A DNA stretch of 64,000 bases from Enterobacter ludwigii (GTDB lineage: Bacteria; Pseudomonadota; Gammaproteobacteria; Enterobacterales; Enterobacteriaceae): NCBI GenBank assembly GCA_023023105.1, contig CP083824.1, forward strand, positions 2,852,001-2,916,000, given 5' to 3'. Positions 20,654 through 31,045 of this stretch are shown piece by piece; within the stretch, counting starts at the first letter, position 1, and each line of letters begins with the position of its first letter. The notes under the pieces are model-generated. The model did no database searches and had not been told where the DNA came from. It saw nothing but the letters and a program-made list of their open reading frames with translations. The position numbers and the translations under genes are program-made.

Positions 20654-23434
20654 TTACCTCATTTTCGAACGCATAGCCGCCTGGTGTCCGGCCAGAGTAC
20701 CAAAAATAATGATATCTGCCACTGCGTTACCACCGATACGGTTACCGCCGTGGATCCCGCCGACCACTTCACCGGCAGCAAACGCTCCTGGCAATACGTT
20801 GTGGTTGCTGTCCAGTACGCAGGTTTCGGTGTTGATGGTCACGCCGCCCATGGTGTGGTGCACGCCTGGTGCAATCTGAATGGCGTAGAACGGCCCTTCG
20901 TTGATTGGCGCACGCAACGCAGTGGTACGGCCGAAATCATCGTCGTGCTGTTTTTCAACAAAGCCGTTGTAGCGCTCAAGGGTTGCCAGGAACTGGTGGT
21001 AATCCATCCCCAGGGCCTCAGCCAGTGCTTTTGGCGAGCTGGCGCTGGTCACAAATCCTTTGGCGATATACTCATCTGCGGCTTTGTTTTTGGCACGAAC
21101 ATGTTCATCAAAGACGATGTAAGCGTATTTCTCTGGCAGCGCGATGATTGACGCGGAGACTTTATCGCGGGTCGACATCTCATTGAAGAAGCGATTCCCC
21201 TGCTGGTTCACCAGAATCGCCCCGCCGCCGCGGATAGATTCGGAAATCAGATACGATGTTTTCTGCTCAACGGTTGGGTGGATCTGGATTTCACCCATAT
21301 CAACGGTGCCTGCACCAATACGTTCCAGCAGCGCGATACCGCCACCGGTCGCCCCTTTGTGGTTGGTGGTAACGAAACCTTCCAGGTCCGGACGGTATTT
21401 CACCACCATCTGGCTGTTGGCACTGAAACCACCGGTGGCAACAATGACACTTTTGGTTGCGACGGTAATAGTTTCATTCTCTTCGGTGGTCAGGCGCACG
21501 CCGGTTACTTCACCGTTTTCGAAGATAATATCGCTGACGGAGGTGTCCAGCATGACGTCGATGTTGCGTTTGTTGACGTTACGCACCAGACCGCTAATCA
21601 GGTAGCCACCCACCGCAGAGCCGTCTTTTGGACGGTGAGTACGGTCGATGCTCATCCCGCCGGTGGTGGTGATGTCGTTTAGCATAATGCCGCGTGTTGC
21701 CAGCCACTCAATCGCCTGCGGCGCGTTCTCAACAAAGCGGCGCAGCAGTTCCGGGTTGTTCTTGTTACCGCCGCCTTTCAGGCTTTCCTGATAGAACAGC
21801 TCTTTGCTGTCCTGAATCCCTTTCACCCGCTGGAAGCGCGTCTCTGCGGCGTTCATCCCGGCTGACGCTTTGATAGTATTACCGCCGATGGTTGGCATCT
21901 TCTCAACAATCAGCACGCTTGCGCCTTCGTCGTGTGCCTGAATGGCTGCGGCCAGACCGGCACCACCGCTACCGACCACCACCACGTCCACGCTGCGGGT
22001 TTCATTCGGGTCGGCGCCCTCTTCTGCGGCCAGCGCTTTGCTGGATTTCAGCATTGCTTTCGAGACCGCTTTTTTCACCGCCTCACTCTGGCTGGTTGCG
22101 CCAGTGATGGCATCCACATGCGGGGTGTTGGCATCCAGAATGCGGGTACGGATCTCTTCAAAGCTGGTCACAAACTCAACGTCTTCGCTCGGACCCGATG
22201 CAAGTTCGATATCCGCAATGCGGTCGGTCTCCAGGCTGACGTTAATCACCAGCTCGTTAGCATCGTCCTGTACTTTCTCAACAAAGGTGCCCGGTTTGAA
22301 TTTGGATTCACCCATGCTCATGTCGCGGATCATCGCTTCCACCAGTGAGAAGCGCCACAGCGGTTCAGGGATGTTCAGCTCTTCACGTTTGGTGCTGTCC
22401 ATAAACAGCTCAAGGTTTTCACCGGCCGCGATGCGGTCAGTCCAGTCCGGGTAAGCAATAGTGGCGCGGCCAACGGCAATCAGGTCGTAACCGTGGTCCA
22501 GCGCTTCATTCACGTCTGACGCATTCACCACGCCGCCCACGCCCATGACTGGAACCTGTGCCAGCGTTTCTGAACGCATGGCGCAGTATTTTTCAATAAG
22601 CGGCGTCGGGTCCTGGGTATCGACGATGGAAGGTCGCAGGGTAGCGCCGACGGAGAAGTGCAGATAATCCACGCCGCGCGCCGCCAGTTTCTCCAGCAGG
22701 TACATGGTGTCTTCAAAGCGGATGCCCGGCACTTCCAGCTCTTCAGGGGAGAAGCGATAGCCAATAATAAACGCGTCGTCCGCGTACTGGCGCACCATTT
22801 TGTGAGTAATTTCCAGCACCGCCAGCGGGAATTTCGCACGGTTATCACGGCTGCCGCCCCATTCGTCCGTGCGCTGGTTTGAGTTCGGGGAGTAGAACTG
22901 CTGGATCAGATAGGTATTGGCCCCGTGGATCTCGACACCGTCAAAACCAGCCTGAATCGCGCGGCGCACGGCATCGCCAAACTTACCGATCATGCCTTCG
23001 ACTTCGGCAGTGGTCAGCGCAACCGGCGTCGCGGCACCGTCACGTGGAGCGGCAACTGCGCTTGGCCCTACCGGCGTACGGCCACCGATCAGTTTCGGGT
23101 CAACCATACGGCCGCCGTGGTAGATCTGCAGCAGGGCTTTAGAACCCTTAGATTTAATTGCCTCAGCGATTTTCGCCAGCCCGGCGATTTTCTCGTCATT
23201 ATCAATACCGATCGCACCCGGGAAGGCAAGACCGAGATCGTCGACAAAGCAACACTCAACAATAATGGTGCCAATGCTGCCGGAACGGGCCCGATAGTAC
23301 TCCACCAGCTCGCTGGTCACCGTACCGTCATAGTAGCCGGTACAGGTTGTCATTGGGGCCATTAACAAACGGTTTTTCAGTTCGGTACCATTCGGTAATG
23401 TGAAGGAACTCAGAATGCGTTCGTTAGTGCTCAT
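20654..23434 (-). CDS. cytoplasmic NADH:fumarate reductase, OYE-FMN_bind-FAD fusion
   Basis: A 926-residue three-domain flavoprotein. Residues 1-345 are an old-yellow-enzyme-type NAD(P)H:FMN oxidoreductase (NRLLMAPMTT, HGANTYLIQQFYSPNSNQRTDEWGGS). Residues about 385-465 form an FMN_bind domain with the flavinylation motif DAITGAT (Thr447). Residues about 482-926 form the FAD-binding fumarate reductase domain (VVVGSGGAGLAAAIQA; C-terminal GEVVGGIHGGNRIGGNA). No signal peptide is seen. Klebsiella has a soluble NADH-dependent fumarate reductase of this architecture whose FMN is attached by ApbE; the adjacent apbE fits. Start at 23434, with GGAG upstream; the frame extends 27 codons further without homology. 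Confidence 0.93.
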   Translation of the reverse strand: MSTNERILSSFTLPNGTELKNRLLMAPMTTCTGYYDGTVTSELVEYYRARSGSIGTIIVECCFVDDLGLAFPGAIGIDNDEKIAGLAKIAEAIKSKGSKALLQIYHGGRMVDPKLIGGRTPVGPSAVAAPRDGAATPVALTTAEVEGMIGKFGDAVRRAIQAGFDGVEIHGANTYLIQQFYSPNSNQRTDEWGGSRDNRAKFPLAVLEITHKMVRQYADDAFIIGYRFSPEELEVPGIRFEDTMYLLEKLAARGVDYLHFSVGATLRPSIVDTQDPTPLIEKYCAMRSETLAQVPVMGVGGVVNASDVNEALDHGYDLIAVGRATIAYPDWTDRIAAGENLELFMDSTKREELNIPEPLWRFSLVEAMIRDMSMGESKFKPGTFVEKVQDDANELVINVSLETDRIADIELASGPSEDVEFVTSFEEIRTRILDANTPHVDAITGATSQSEAVKKAVSKAMLKSSKALAAEEGADPNETRSVDVVVVGSGGAGLAAAIQAHDEGASVLIVEKMPTIGGNTIKASAGMNAAETRFQRVKGIQDSKELFYQESLKGGGNKNNPELLRRFVENAPQAIEWLATRGIMLNDITTTGGMSIDRTHRPKDGSAVGGYLISGLVRNVNKRNIDVMLDTSVSDIIFENGEVTGVRLTTEENETITVATKSVIVATGGFSANSQMVVKYRPDLEGFVTTNHKGATGGGIALLERIGAGTVDMGEIQIHPTVEQKTSYLISESIRGGGAILVNQQGNRFFNEMSTRDKVSASIIALPEKYAYIVFDEHVRAKNKAADEYIAKGFVTSASSPKALAEALGMDYHQFLATLERYNGFVEKQHDDDFGRTTALRAPINEGPFYAIQIAPGVHHTMGGVTINTETCVLDSNHNVLPGAFAAGEVVGGIHGGNRIGGNAVADIIIFGTLAGHQAAMRSKMR

Positions 23435-24042
23435 AATAGAAAACTCCAAACTTTTAAAAATTAAGAATTCGTTATCGGATTGATTTTTTATTTCGTCGTT
23501 CTTTGCCGATGTCATGATATTAATATAATGATTTTTTTAGTTTCTAAAGTTATTACGTTAGTTAAAAAACTATTTAATCCCTGCAATAACACAAATAACA
23601 CATTGGTGTTAGCGAATGTAATTCAGTCATTCACAATAATTTAAAATACGTTAAATAAAAATTGGTAAAACCAATTTCCACACAAATAACAAAACAATTA
23701 AAAACAACAAGATACAAAACAAAGAAAACATAAATGTTACGAAAATGATAAAACAAACCAATAAAACACGTAATACCCACATACGTCTGAGTGGTTATTA
23801 ATAAAAGAATAAAAATAACACTGCCATTCTGTTTTTTTGATCGTGATCAATAGTTATGGCATCCAAAAGCGCAATATAAAAACATCATCATTTTTTAATT
23901 TAGCGCAATCAAAAATGCGTTAAATCGCTATTACTGAAAATACAAAAGCGCACCTTTAATAACTAAAAAAAGCAAAGAAACTTAAGAAAGCCATTTTGTT
24001 TTTCAGTACGACCGAATTTTTGACAACTTAAGACGTGAAACT
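23435..24042. other. 608-bp divergent control region, frd / DASS transporter
   Basis: Very AT-rich non-coding region between the fumarate reductase gene and the DASS carrier. It contains one perfect FNR box (23837-23850) and several A/T tracts of the kind DcuR and H-NS favour. No ORF with a credible ribosome site was seen. Confidence 0.7.
23837..23850. promoter_or_regulatory. FNR box
   Basis: TTGATCGTGATCAA is a perfect match to TTGAT-N4-ATCAA. An AATATA -10-like hexamer at 23873-23878 places the site near -41.5, the class II activating position, for the rightward DASS-fumarase operon. The leftward frd start is about 400 bp away. Confidence 0.82.
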
Positions 24043-25551
24043 ATGAATACAAAAACTGCTGTAACGCCCCCTGTGGCGAACCAGGCATCAAATGGAAACG
24101 CAAAACGTCTGCTGATGATGGCACTGCCCGTCATCGTCGCCGTACTGCTGCTGTTTGTTCCGGTACCAGAAGGGCTGCCTCCTTACGCATGGCACTACTT
24201 CGCCATCTTTGTCGGTGTGATCGTTGGTTTGATCTTCGAACCGCTGCCGGGCGCGGTGATTGGCCTGACGGGCGTGGTGGCCATTGCGCTCTGTAGCCAG
24301 TGGGTACTGTTCAGCCCCGAACAGCTGGCCGACCCGAAATTCAAGCTGGCCGGTGCCTCTTTTAAATGGGCCGTGAGCGGTTTTGGTAACTCAACCGTTT
24401 GGCTGATTTTCGGCGCTTTTATGTTCGCCGCTGGTTATGATAAAACCCGCTTCGGACGCCGTCTGGCGCTGATTCTGGTGAAGTATCTTGGCCGTCGCAG
24501 CCTGACGCTCGGTTACGCCATTACCTTCGCAGATTTGCTGCTGGCACCGTTCACGCCGTCCAACACCGCGCGTAGCGGCGGGACCATCTACCCGATTATC
24601 GCTAACCTTCCGCCGCTGTATGGTTCAAAACCAAACGATCCCAGCGCGCGTAAAATTGGTTCGTATCTGATGTGGGTGGCGATCACTGCAGCCTGTATTA
24701 CTAGCTCAATGTTCCTCTCCGCACTCGCGCCGAACCTGCTGGCGCTGGCGCTGGTGAAAAGTACGGTTGGGATTGATATCTCCTGGGGTACCTGGTTCCT
24801 CGCCTTCCTGCCGCTGGGCATCCTGCTGATCCTGACCATGCCGCTGCTGGCCTACTGGTTCTACCCGCCAGAAGTCAAAGTGAACAACGAAGTGCCGCTG
24901 TGGGCGACCCGTGAGCTGGAAAAACTGGGCAAACTGTCCCGCAACGAAATCCTGCTGCTGGTATTCGTCTGCTGTGCACTGCTGATGTGGATTTTCGCTG
25001 CCGCATGGATCGAACCTGCCATGGCTGCCCTGCTCATCGTCGGCCTGATGCTGTGGACCGGCGTGCTGGAGTGGAACGATATCACCGGCAACAAAGCCGC
25101 GTGGAACACCTTCGTCTGGTTCGCCACCCTGGTTGCGCTGGCGGATGGCCTCTCGTCTACCGGCTTTATCAGCTGGCTGGGTAAAGAAGGTGGTCTGTTA
25201 ATGAGCGGTATCTCACCGGGAGTTGCGACCATCGTTCTGCTGCTGGCGTTCTACCTGCTGCACTACCTGTTTGCCAGCACCACCGCGCATACCACCGCGC
25301 TGCTGCCAGCGATGCTGACCATCGCCTCCACCATTCCTGGTATGAATATGGAAGTGTTTGTTCTGCTGATGGTGACCTCGCTGGGCGTGATGGGGATCAT
25401 CACCCCGTACGGTACCGGCCCAAGCCCGATTTACTATGGTAGTGGCTACCTGCCAACCAAAGACTACTGGCGCCTCGGCACCATCTTCGGTGCCATTTTC
25501 CTGGCGGCCCTGCTGCTGATTGGTTATCCGTGGATGTCCATGATGTTCTGA
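24043..25551 (+). CDS. DASS family anion:Na+/antiporter (CitT/TtdT-like)
   Basis: A 502-residue polytopic inner-membrane carrier of the divalent anion:sodium symporter family, CitT/TtdT branch, which exchanges citrate, tartrate or fumarate for succinate. The substrate-binding motifs are LLAPFTPSNTARSGGTIYPI in the first half and ASTTAHTTALLPAML in the second (S-N-T and S-T-T type). It is followed by a terminator-like hairpin and a class I fumarase gene, so malate, tartrate-derived acids or fumarate in exchange for succinate are likely substrates. The exact substrate cannot be read from sequence. Confidence 0.9.
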   Translation: MNTKTAVTPPVANQASNGNAKRLLMMALPVIVAVLLLFVPVPEGLPPYAWHYFAIFVGVIVGLIFEPLPGAVIGLTGVVAIALCSQWVLFSPEQLADPKFKLAGASFKWAVSGFGNSTVWLIFGAFMFAAGYDKTRFGRRLALILVKYLGRRSLTLGYAITFADLLLAPFTPSNTARSGGTIYPIIANLPPLYGSKPNDPSARKIGSYLMWVAITAACITSSMFLSALAPNLLALALVKSTVGIDISWGTWFLAFLPLGILLILTMPLLAYWFYPPEVKVNNEVPLWATRELEKLGKLSRNEILLLVFVCCALLMWIFAAAWIEPAMAALLIVGLMLWTGVLEWNDITGNKAAWNTFVWFATLVALADGLSSTGFISWLGKEGGLLMSGISPGVATIVLLLAFYLLHYLFASTTAHTTALLPAMLTIASTIPGMNMEVFVLLMVTSLGVMGIITPYGTGPSPIYYGSGYLPTKDYWRLGTIFGAIFLAALLLIGYPWMSMMF

Positions 25552-25558
25552 TTCCTGA

Positions 25559-25586
25559 CCGCCGGGCTCATCCTCCGGCGGTTTTA
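25559..25586 (+). terminator. hairpin with T-run between DASS carrier and fumarase
   Basis: CCGCCGG / CCGGCGG stem followed by TTTTATTTTT. It lies between two same-strand genes 55 bp apart, so it would reduce readthrough into the fumarase gene rather than end an isolated unit. Confidence 0.8.
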
Positions 25587-25606
25587 TTTTTGTGGAGCAA
25601 TACGCT

Positions 25607-27256
25607 ATGTCAAACAAACCGTTTATCTACCAGAACCCCTTCCCTCTCGCGCATGACGACACCGAATACTATCTGCTGACTAAAGAGCACGTCTCCGTTG
25701 CCGAGTTCGAGGGTCAGGAGATCCTGAAAGTCGAGCCAGAGGCGCTGACGCTGCTGGCACAGCAGGCTTTCCACGATGCTGCGTTTATGCTGCGTCCTTC
25801 TCATCAGAAGCAGGTTGCCGCCATTCTTAACGATCCTGAAGCCAGCCAGAACGACAAGTACGTTGCCCTGCAGTTCCTGCGCAACTCCGAGATTGCCGCC
25901 AAAGGCGTGCTGCCAACCTGCCAGGACACCGGAACGGCGATCGTCATGGGGAAAAAAGGCCAGCGCGTCTGGACCGGTGGCGGCGACGAAGCAGCCCTGA
26001 GCCAGGGGGTGTATAACACCTACATCGAAGACAACCTGCGCTACTCCCAGAATGCCGCGCTGGATATGTATAAAGAGGTGAATACCGGCACCAACCTACC
26101 CGCGCAGATTGATCTCTACAGCGTGGACGGGGACGAATACAAATTCCTGTGCATGGCAAAAGGTGGCGGTTCAGCCAACAAAACCTATCTCTACCAGGAA
26201 ACCAAAGCGCTGATTACCCCGGCGAAACTGAAAAATTATTTGGTTGAGAAGATGCGTACTCTGGGCACTGCAGCCTGCCCGCCTTACCATATCGCGTTTG
26301 TGATTGGCGGTACCTCTGCGGAAAGTACCCTGAAAACCGTGAAACTGGCGTCCACCCGCTATTACGACGCACTGCCAACGGAAGGTAACGAACACGGCCA
26401 GGCGTTCCGTGATGTTCAGCTCGGACAGGAACTGCTCCAGGAAGCGCAGAACCTGGGTCTCGGCGCACAGTTTGGCGGTAAATACTTCGCCCACGATATC
26501 CGCGTGATCCGCCTGCCACGCCACGGCGCGTCCTGCCCAATCGGCATGGGTGTTTCCTGCTCCGCAGACCGTAATATCAAAGCGAAAATCAACCGCGACG
26601 GGATCTGGATTGAAAAACTGGAACACAACCCGGGTCAGTATATTCCTGAATCTCTGCGCCAGCAGGGCGAAGGCGACGTGGTCAGCATCAACCTCAACAA
26701 GCCGATGAATGAGATCCTGGCGCAGCTCTCAGCGCACCCGGTCTCTACCCGTCTGTCGCTGAACGGTACTATCATCGTCGCGCGCGATATCGCCCACGCG
26801 AAGCTGAAAGAGTTGCTCGACAATGGCGAAGAACTGCCGCAGTACGTGAAAGACCATCCAATCTACTATGCGGGCCCTGCTAAAACGCCGGAAGGCTATG
26901 CGTCTGGTTCACTCGGCCCGACCACCGCGGGACGTATGGACTCATATGTGGACTTACTGCAATCCCACGGTGCGAGCATGATCATGCTCGCAAAAGGCAA
27001 CCGCAGCCAGCAGGTAACGGATGCCTGCCATAAGCACGGCGGCTTCTACCTGGGCAGCATCGGCGGCCCGGCTGCGGTGTTGGCGCAAAACAGTATTAAG
27101 AGTCTGGAATGCGTGGCGTATCCTGAACTGGGTATGGAAGCCATCTGGAAAATCGAAGTCGAGAACTTCCCGGCGTTTATCCTGGTGGATGACAAAGGCA
27201 ACGATTTCTTCCAGCAGATCCAGAACCAACAGTGCAAAGGGTGTTCACAGCGCTGA
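25607..27256 (+). CDS. fumB: class I fumarate hydratase (FumA/FumB type)
   Basis: A 549-residue [4Fe-4S] fumarase interconverting malate and fumarate. It aligns along its length with E. coli FumB (starts [27 protein letters not shown] and [16 protein letters not shown] carry cluster cysteines; ends QQCKGCSQR). Start at ATG 25607 with GGAG upstream; the frame opens 5 codons earlier without support. Its anaerobic setting (FNR box, DcuSR, fumarate reductase) fits FumB better than FumA, but the two are too similar to separate by eye. It supplies fumarate for the reductase. Confidence 0.93.
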   Translation: MSNKPFIYQNPFPLAHDDTEYYLLTKEHVSVAEFEGQEILKVEPEALTLLAQQAFHDAAFMLRPSHQKQVAAILNDPEASQNDKYVALQFLRNSEIAAKGVLPTCQDTGTAIVMGKKGQRVWTGGGDEAALSQGVYNTYIEDNLRYSQNAALDMYKEVNTGTNLPAQIDLYSVDGDEYKFLCMAKGGGSANKTYLYQETKALITPAKLKNYLVEKMRTLGTAACPPYHIAFVIGGTSAESTLKTVKLASTRYYDALPTEGNEHGQAFRDVQLGQELLQEAQNLGLGAQFGGKYFAHDIRVIRLPRHGASCPIGMGVSCSADRNIKAKINRDGIWIEKLEHNPGQYIPESLRQQGEGDVVSINLNKPMNEILAQLSAHPVSTRLSLNGTIIVARDIAHAKLKELLDNGEELPQYVKDHPIYYAGPAKTPEGYASGSLGPTTAGRMDSYVDLLQSHGASMIMLAKGNRSQQVTDACHKHGGFYLGSIGGPAAVLAQNSIKSLECVAYPELGMEAIWKIEVENFPAFILVDDKGNDFFQQIQNQQCKGCSQR

Positions 27257-27738
27257 GCGCTTCCCGGCTTCCAGATGGTGACCATCGTCTGACTAATCCC
27301 CCGGCTGCCCACTTCGGTGCGCAGCCTTTTTACGTTCTGCCACTGCACGGCATGAAAATGGGTTGGTAAGAATCCCTGGCCGCAGGCGGAGCCGTCCTTT
27401 AGCGCCCAGCCGCTGGAGGCCTCTCTGATGTTTAGCGCCATTGCCCGGGCGCTGCGCTAAATTGCCCCCGCCGGGTAATGAGCGGTTACCCGGCACTTTC
27501 TGAAGCGCCCCTCTGCGCCACATCACAAAATCGCAATATCAGAGACTTACAGAATATTGGGGAATAAAAAGCCAACAACTTGTTAAGTTATTGTTGCCAT
27601 TAATTGTATTTACACAGTGAATGGTATTCATGCAAAAAATGCATCAGCCGATGCGGCATTTGCGCTTATCTATTTCCTCGTCCTGATCCAGTTTTCAGAA
27701 ACAGACGCGTAAAACGTCAACAATAACTGGAGATAACT
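27257..27738. other. 482-bp intergenic region fumarase-citH
   Basis: Contains the fumarase terminator (27303-27331), a GC-rich inverted repeat GCCGGGTAA / TTACCCGGC with 7-nt loop (27470-27494), which looks like a REP-type palindrome, and then an AT-rich stretch (27540-27730) likely to hold the citH promoter. No gene was seen. Confidence 0.6.
27303..27331 (+). terminator. terminator after fumarase
   Basis: GGCTGCCCAC-TTCG-GTGCGCAGCC hairpin (one mismatch) with a UUCG tetraloop, followed by TTTTT. Confidence 0.9.
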
Positions 27739-29052
27739 ATGTTTTCCTCAACCTCACCTGCAACCGTACGGTCTAAGGCGGGCGCGATACTTCGCGTGAC
27801 GTCCGGCAATTTTCTTGAACAGTTCGATTTCTTTCTTTTCGGCTTCTATGCCACCTACATCGCCCACACGTTCTTCCCGGCGAGCAGTGAATTTGCATCG
27901 CTGATGATGACCTTTGCCGTCTTCGGCGCGGGCTTTTTGATGCGGCCCATCGGGGCCATTGTGCTTGGTGCGTATATCGACAAGGTGGGCCGCAGAAAGG
28001 GGCTGATCGTCACGCTTTCCATCATGGCGGCGGGGACGTTCCTGATTGTGCTTATCCCCTCTTATCAAAGCATTGGTCTGTGGGCACCGCTGCTGGTGCT
28101 GACGGGCCGTCTGCTGCAGGGCTTTTCCGCCGGTGCAGAGCTTGGAGGCGTCTCGGTCTATCTGGCTGAAATCGCCACACCGGGCCGCAAAGGGTTTTAC
28201 ACCAGCTGGCAGTCCGGCAGCCAGCAGGTCGCCATTATGGTCGCCGCGGCGATGGGTTTTGCCCTGAATGCCCTGATGGAGGAGAGCGCCATTCGCGAAT
28301 GGGGCTGGCGCATCCCGTTCCTGTTCGGCTGTTTAATCGTGCCGTTTATCTTCTTCCTGCGCCGCAAGCTGGAGGAGACGGAAGAGTTCAGCGCGCGCCG
28401 CCATCATCTGGAGATGCGTCAGGTCTTTATAACGCTGCTTGGCAACTGGCAGGTGGTGGTCGCAGGCATGCTGATGGTGGCGATGACCACCACCGCGTTC
28501 TATCTGATCACCGTCTACGCCCCCACCTTTGGCAAAAAGGTGCTGATGCTCAGCGCCTCGGACAGCCTGCTGGTCACGCTGCTGGTGGCTATCTCTAACT
28601 TCGTCTGGCTGCCGGTGGGCGGCGCGCTGTCGGATCGCTTTGGCCGCAAGCCGGTGCTGATTGCCATGACGCTGCTGGCGCTGGCGACCAGCTATCCGGC
28701 CCTGACGCTGCTGGCGAGCGCCCCCAGTTTCTCCATGATGCTGAGCGTACTGCTGTGGCTCTCCTTCCTCTACGGCCTTTATAACGGCGCGATGATCCCG
28801 GCCCTGACGGAGATTATGCCTGCCGAAGTGCGCGTGGCGGGCTTCTCTCTGGCTTACAGCCTGGCAACGGCGGTCTTTGGCGGCTTTACCCCGGTAATGT
28901 CCACCGCGCTGATTGAATACACCGGTGACAAAGCCTCGCCTGGCTACTGGATGAGTTTCGCTGCCGTGTGTGCCCTGCTGGCCACGCTCTACCTCTACCG
29001 CCGCCGTGCGGTATCGCTGCAAAACACCGTCAAGTCACAGGAGGCTGTATGA
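27739..29052 (+). CDS. citH: citrate-proton symporter (CitH/CitA type MFS)
   Basis: A 437-residue MFS transporter with 12 predicted membrane segments. It matches the CitH/CitA citrate:H+ symporters of Klebsiella and citrate plasmids over long stretches ([40 protein letters not shown]; the DKVGRRKG motif A loop). TcuC, the tricarballylate carrier, is a closer alternative family but differs more. It allows aerobic growth on citrate, a usual trait of Enterobacter. The start of the next gene overlaps its stop (ATGA). Confidence 0.92.
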   Translation: MFSSTSPATVRSKAGAILRVTSGNFLEQFDFFLFGFYATYIAHTFFPASSEFASLMMTFAVFGAGFLMRPIGAIVLGAYIDKVGRRKGLIVTLSIMAAGTFLIVLIPSYQSIGLWAPLLVLTGRLLQGFSAGAELGGVSVYLAEIATPGRKGFYTSWQSGSQQVAIMVAAAMGFALNALMEESAIREWGWRIPFLFGCLIVPFIFFLRRKLEETEEFSARRHHLEMRQVFITLLGNWQVVVAGMLMVAMTTTAFYLITVYAPTFGKKVLMLSASDSLLVTLLVAISNFVWLPVGGALSDRFGRKPVLIAMTLLALATSYPALTLLASAPSFSMMLSVLLWLSFLYGLYNGAMIPALTEIMPAEVRVAGFSLAYSLATAVFGGFTPVMSTALIEYTGDKASPGYWMSFAAVCALLATLYLYRRRAVSLQNTVKSQEAV

Positions 29053-29837
29053 AACGCACTTATCGCTATACCGCCAGCGCGCTGGTGCTGACGTTCATGA
29101 GCGCCAATGCCTGTGCTCAGGACGTGACGGTCATGATCTCAGGCGGCTTCAAAGCCGCCCTGGAAAAGCTGGCCCCGGAATATGAACACCAGACCGGGGA
29201 TAAAATCGTGATCATCCCCGGCCCCTCAATGGGCACGACGCCGCAGGCGATCCCAAACCGCCTGGCGCGCGGCGAGAAAGCCGACGTGGTGATTATGGTG
29301 GGCGATGCGCTGGAGAAGCTCGAAAAAGCCAGCCAGACCCAGCCGGGTTCGCGAACTGAACTCGCGGACTCTCCCGTTGGCATGGTGGTGAAAAAAGGTG
29401 CGGATGTTCCTGATATCAGCAGCGAGGCGACCCTGCGTAACGCGCTGCTGCAGGCCAGCTCCATTGCCTACTCTGACAGCGCCAGCGGCAGGTATGTCAG
29501 CCAGGCGTTGTTCAAAAAGCTGGGGATTGAAAAGGAAGTGGCGGGCAAAGCGACAATGGTCGAGCGTATCCCGGTCGCCTCAGAAGTGGCGAAAGGAAAA
29601 TACGCCGTGGGCTTCCAGCAGGTCAGCGAGCTGCTGCCGGTTCAGGGCGTTACCTTTATCGGGAAAATCCCTGATAGTCTGCAGTACATCACGCGCTTCG
29701 CGGGTGCGGTCACCCGCCATGCCGAACATCCCGCGGAGGGGAAAGCGCTGCTGACCTATCTCGCCTCACCGCCCTCAAGGGCCGTCATCAAGGAGACGGG
29801 GATGATCCCCGTTACGTCCGGCGATACTGCTCGGTGA
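29049..29837 (+). CDS. periplasmic substrate-binding protein (ModA-like)
   Basis: A 262-residue secreted protein with a signal peptide (residues 1-23, ending ACA) and a type II periplasmic-binding fold: [51 protein letters not shown], then [23 protein letters not shown]. Such proteins bind oxyanions or organic acids. There is no ABC permease or ATPase nearby; it is translationally coupled to the citrate symporter (4-bp overlap), suggesting an organic-acid ligand. Its end overlaps the convergent lysR by 26 bp. Confidence 0.85.
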   Translation: MKRTYRYTASALVLTFMSANACAQDVTVMISGGFKAALEKLAPEYEHQTGDKIVIIPGPSMGTTPQAIPNRLARGEKADVVIMVGDALEKLEKASQTQPGSRTELADSPVGMVVKKGADVPDISSEATLRNALLQASSIAYSDSASGRYVSQALFKKLGIEKEVAGKATMVERIPVASEVAKGKYAVGFQQVSELLPVQGVTFIGKIPDSLQYITRFAGAVTRHAEHPAEGKALLTYLASPPSRAVIKETGMIPVTSGDTAR

Positions 29838-30711
29838 TCTGCTTTTCCAGTTCAGCCGCTATGTAAGACTGGATGCGCCCCCGGCGCCGGATAAGCCCCA
29901 CGGTGCGTTTCACTTCCGGCGCCACCAGCGGCAGATGGGTCAGCAGCGTATGCTCTGACGTCGGCATCGACATGGCGGGAACGGCAGCAATGCCAATCCC
30001 CGCCTCTACCATACCAAGCATCGTGGTGACGTGACGGGTTTCACAGACGCTGGGGCGCTCGGGAACAATATCTCCCAGCATCCGATCGAGCAGGTTACGG
30101 TTACCTGACGTTTTATCGAGAGAGATATAATCCTGCTGATAAAACGCCTGCCACGTCAGGTGACTTTTTTGTGCCAGCGGGTGATCCTTTCTGCACGCCG
30201 CGACATAAACATCCTCCACCAGCGGAAAAAATTCGATGTCAGGCGGCAAGTTTCCTGCGAAGCAGATACCAAAATCCGCCTGGCTTCGGGCCACGGCGTC
30301 AATCACATTTCCTGCACTGCTATCGATGAGCTTAATGCGAACGCGGGAATAGCGAGACTGAAAACGACGAATCACGTCAGGCATAAAATAACAGGCCGCT
30401 GAGGGTACCGTGGCGACCGTGATAAGCCCTGTCCGTTCTTCACTGACTTTATCAACATCAGCCAGCATTGACTCTACGCTGTCGAGCAGCTGAGCGGATC
30501 GTTCAGCAAAGTTTTGCCCGTATAGGGTTAAGGCCACGCGGCGGGTGGTACGATCGAACAGCCGGTTTCCCAGCGCGGCTTCCAGCTTTTCAATCCTGCG
30601 GCTCAGCGCCGACTGGGATAAGCAGATAGATTCAGCAGCGACACGGAAGTTACCGTATTCCACTAACGCTCTGAAAGCATAGAGATCGTTAAGGTCAAAA
30701 TTCACGGGCAT
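29812..30711 (-). CDS. LysR family transcriptional regulator
   Basis: A 299-residue LysR-type regulator. The N-terminal winged HTH spans about residues 8-65 (FRALVEYGNFRVAAESICLSQSALSRRIEKLE), followed by the two-lobed effector domain. It is convergent to and overlaps the citH operon, so it probably controls that operon, but no specific site was identified. Confidence 0.9.
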   Translation of the reverse strand: MPVNFDLNDLYAFRALVEYGNFRVAAESICLSQSALSRRIEKLEAALGNRLFDRTTRRVALTLYGQNFAERSAQLLDSVESMLADVDKVSEERTGLITVATVPSAACYFMPDVIRRFQSRYSRVRIKLIDSSAGNVIDAVARSQADFGICFAGNLPPDIEFFPLVEDVYVAACRKDHPLAQKSHLTWQAFYQQDYISLDKTSGNRNLLDRMLGDIVPERPSVCETRHVTTMLGMVEAGIGIAAVPAMSMPTSEHTLLTHLPLVAPEVKRTVGLIRRRGRIQSYIAAELEKQITEQYRRT

Positions 30712-31045
30712 GGCGTCTGGATGTCCTGTCAGGGAATACGCAACAAAGTCAAAAATAATAGCGTCTTATTGACCTACCGCAACCGGTGAGGTGTTGAAAT
30801 TCAGATTAGCGTTCGTTGTAGTCAAGGTAACGATGGTTTCTCTTTGTCGGTGAATTCACTGAGACTACAGACAAGGCCACGACAGACTTCACAAAATGAA
30901 GGTGATGCCCGCAAACCGCTACCCACCGCTACGTACGAATGATAGTTTATTCAGGCTGGAATTGTCGCAGCGAGCGATTTTCTGGCATCTTAACCGAACC
31001 TGACTTTCCCATTTTTGTTCAAGTGACGAGTTTGCGAGCAAAGCG
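30712..31045. other. 334-bp intergenic region lysR-mtfA
   Basis: Holds the divergent promoters of the LysR gene and mtfA by position. I saw no gene, strong hairpin or recognisable operator. Confidence 0.5.
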
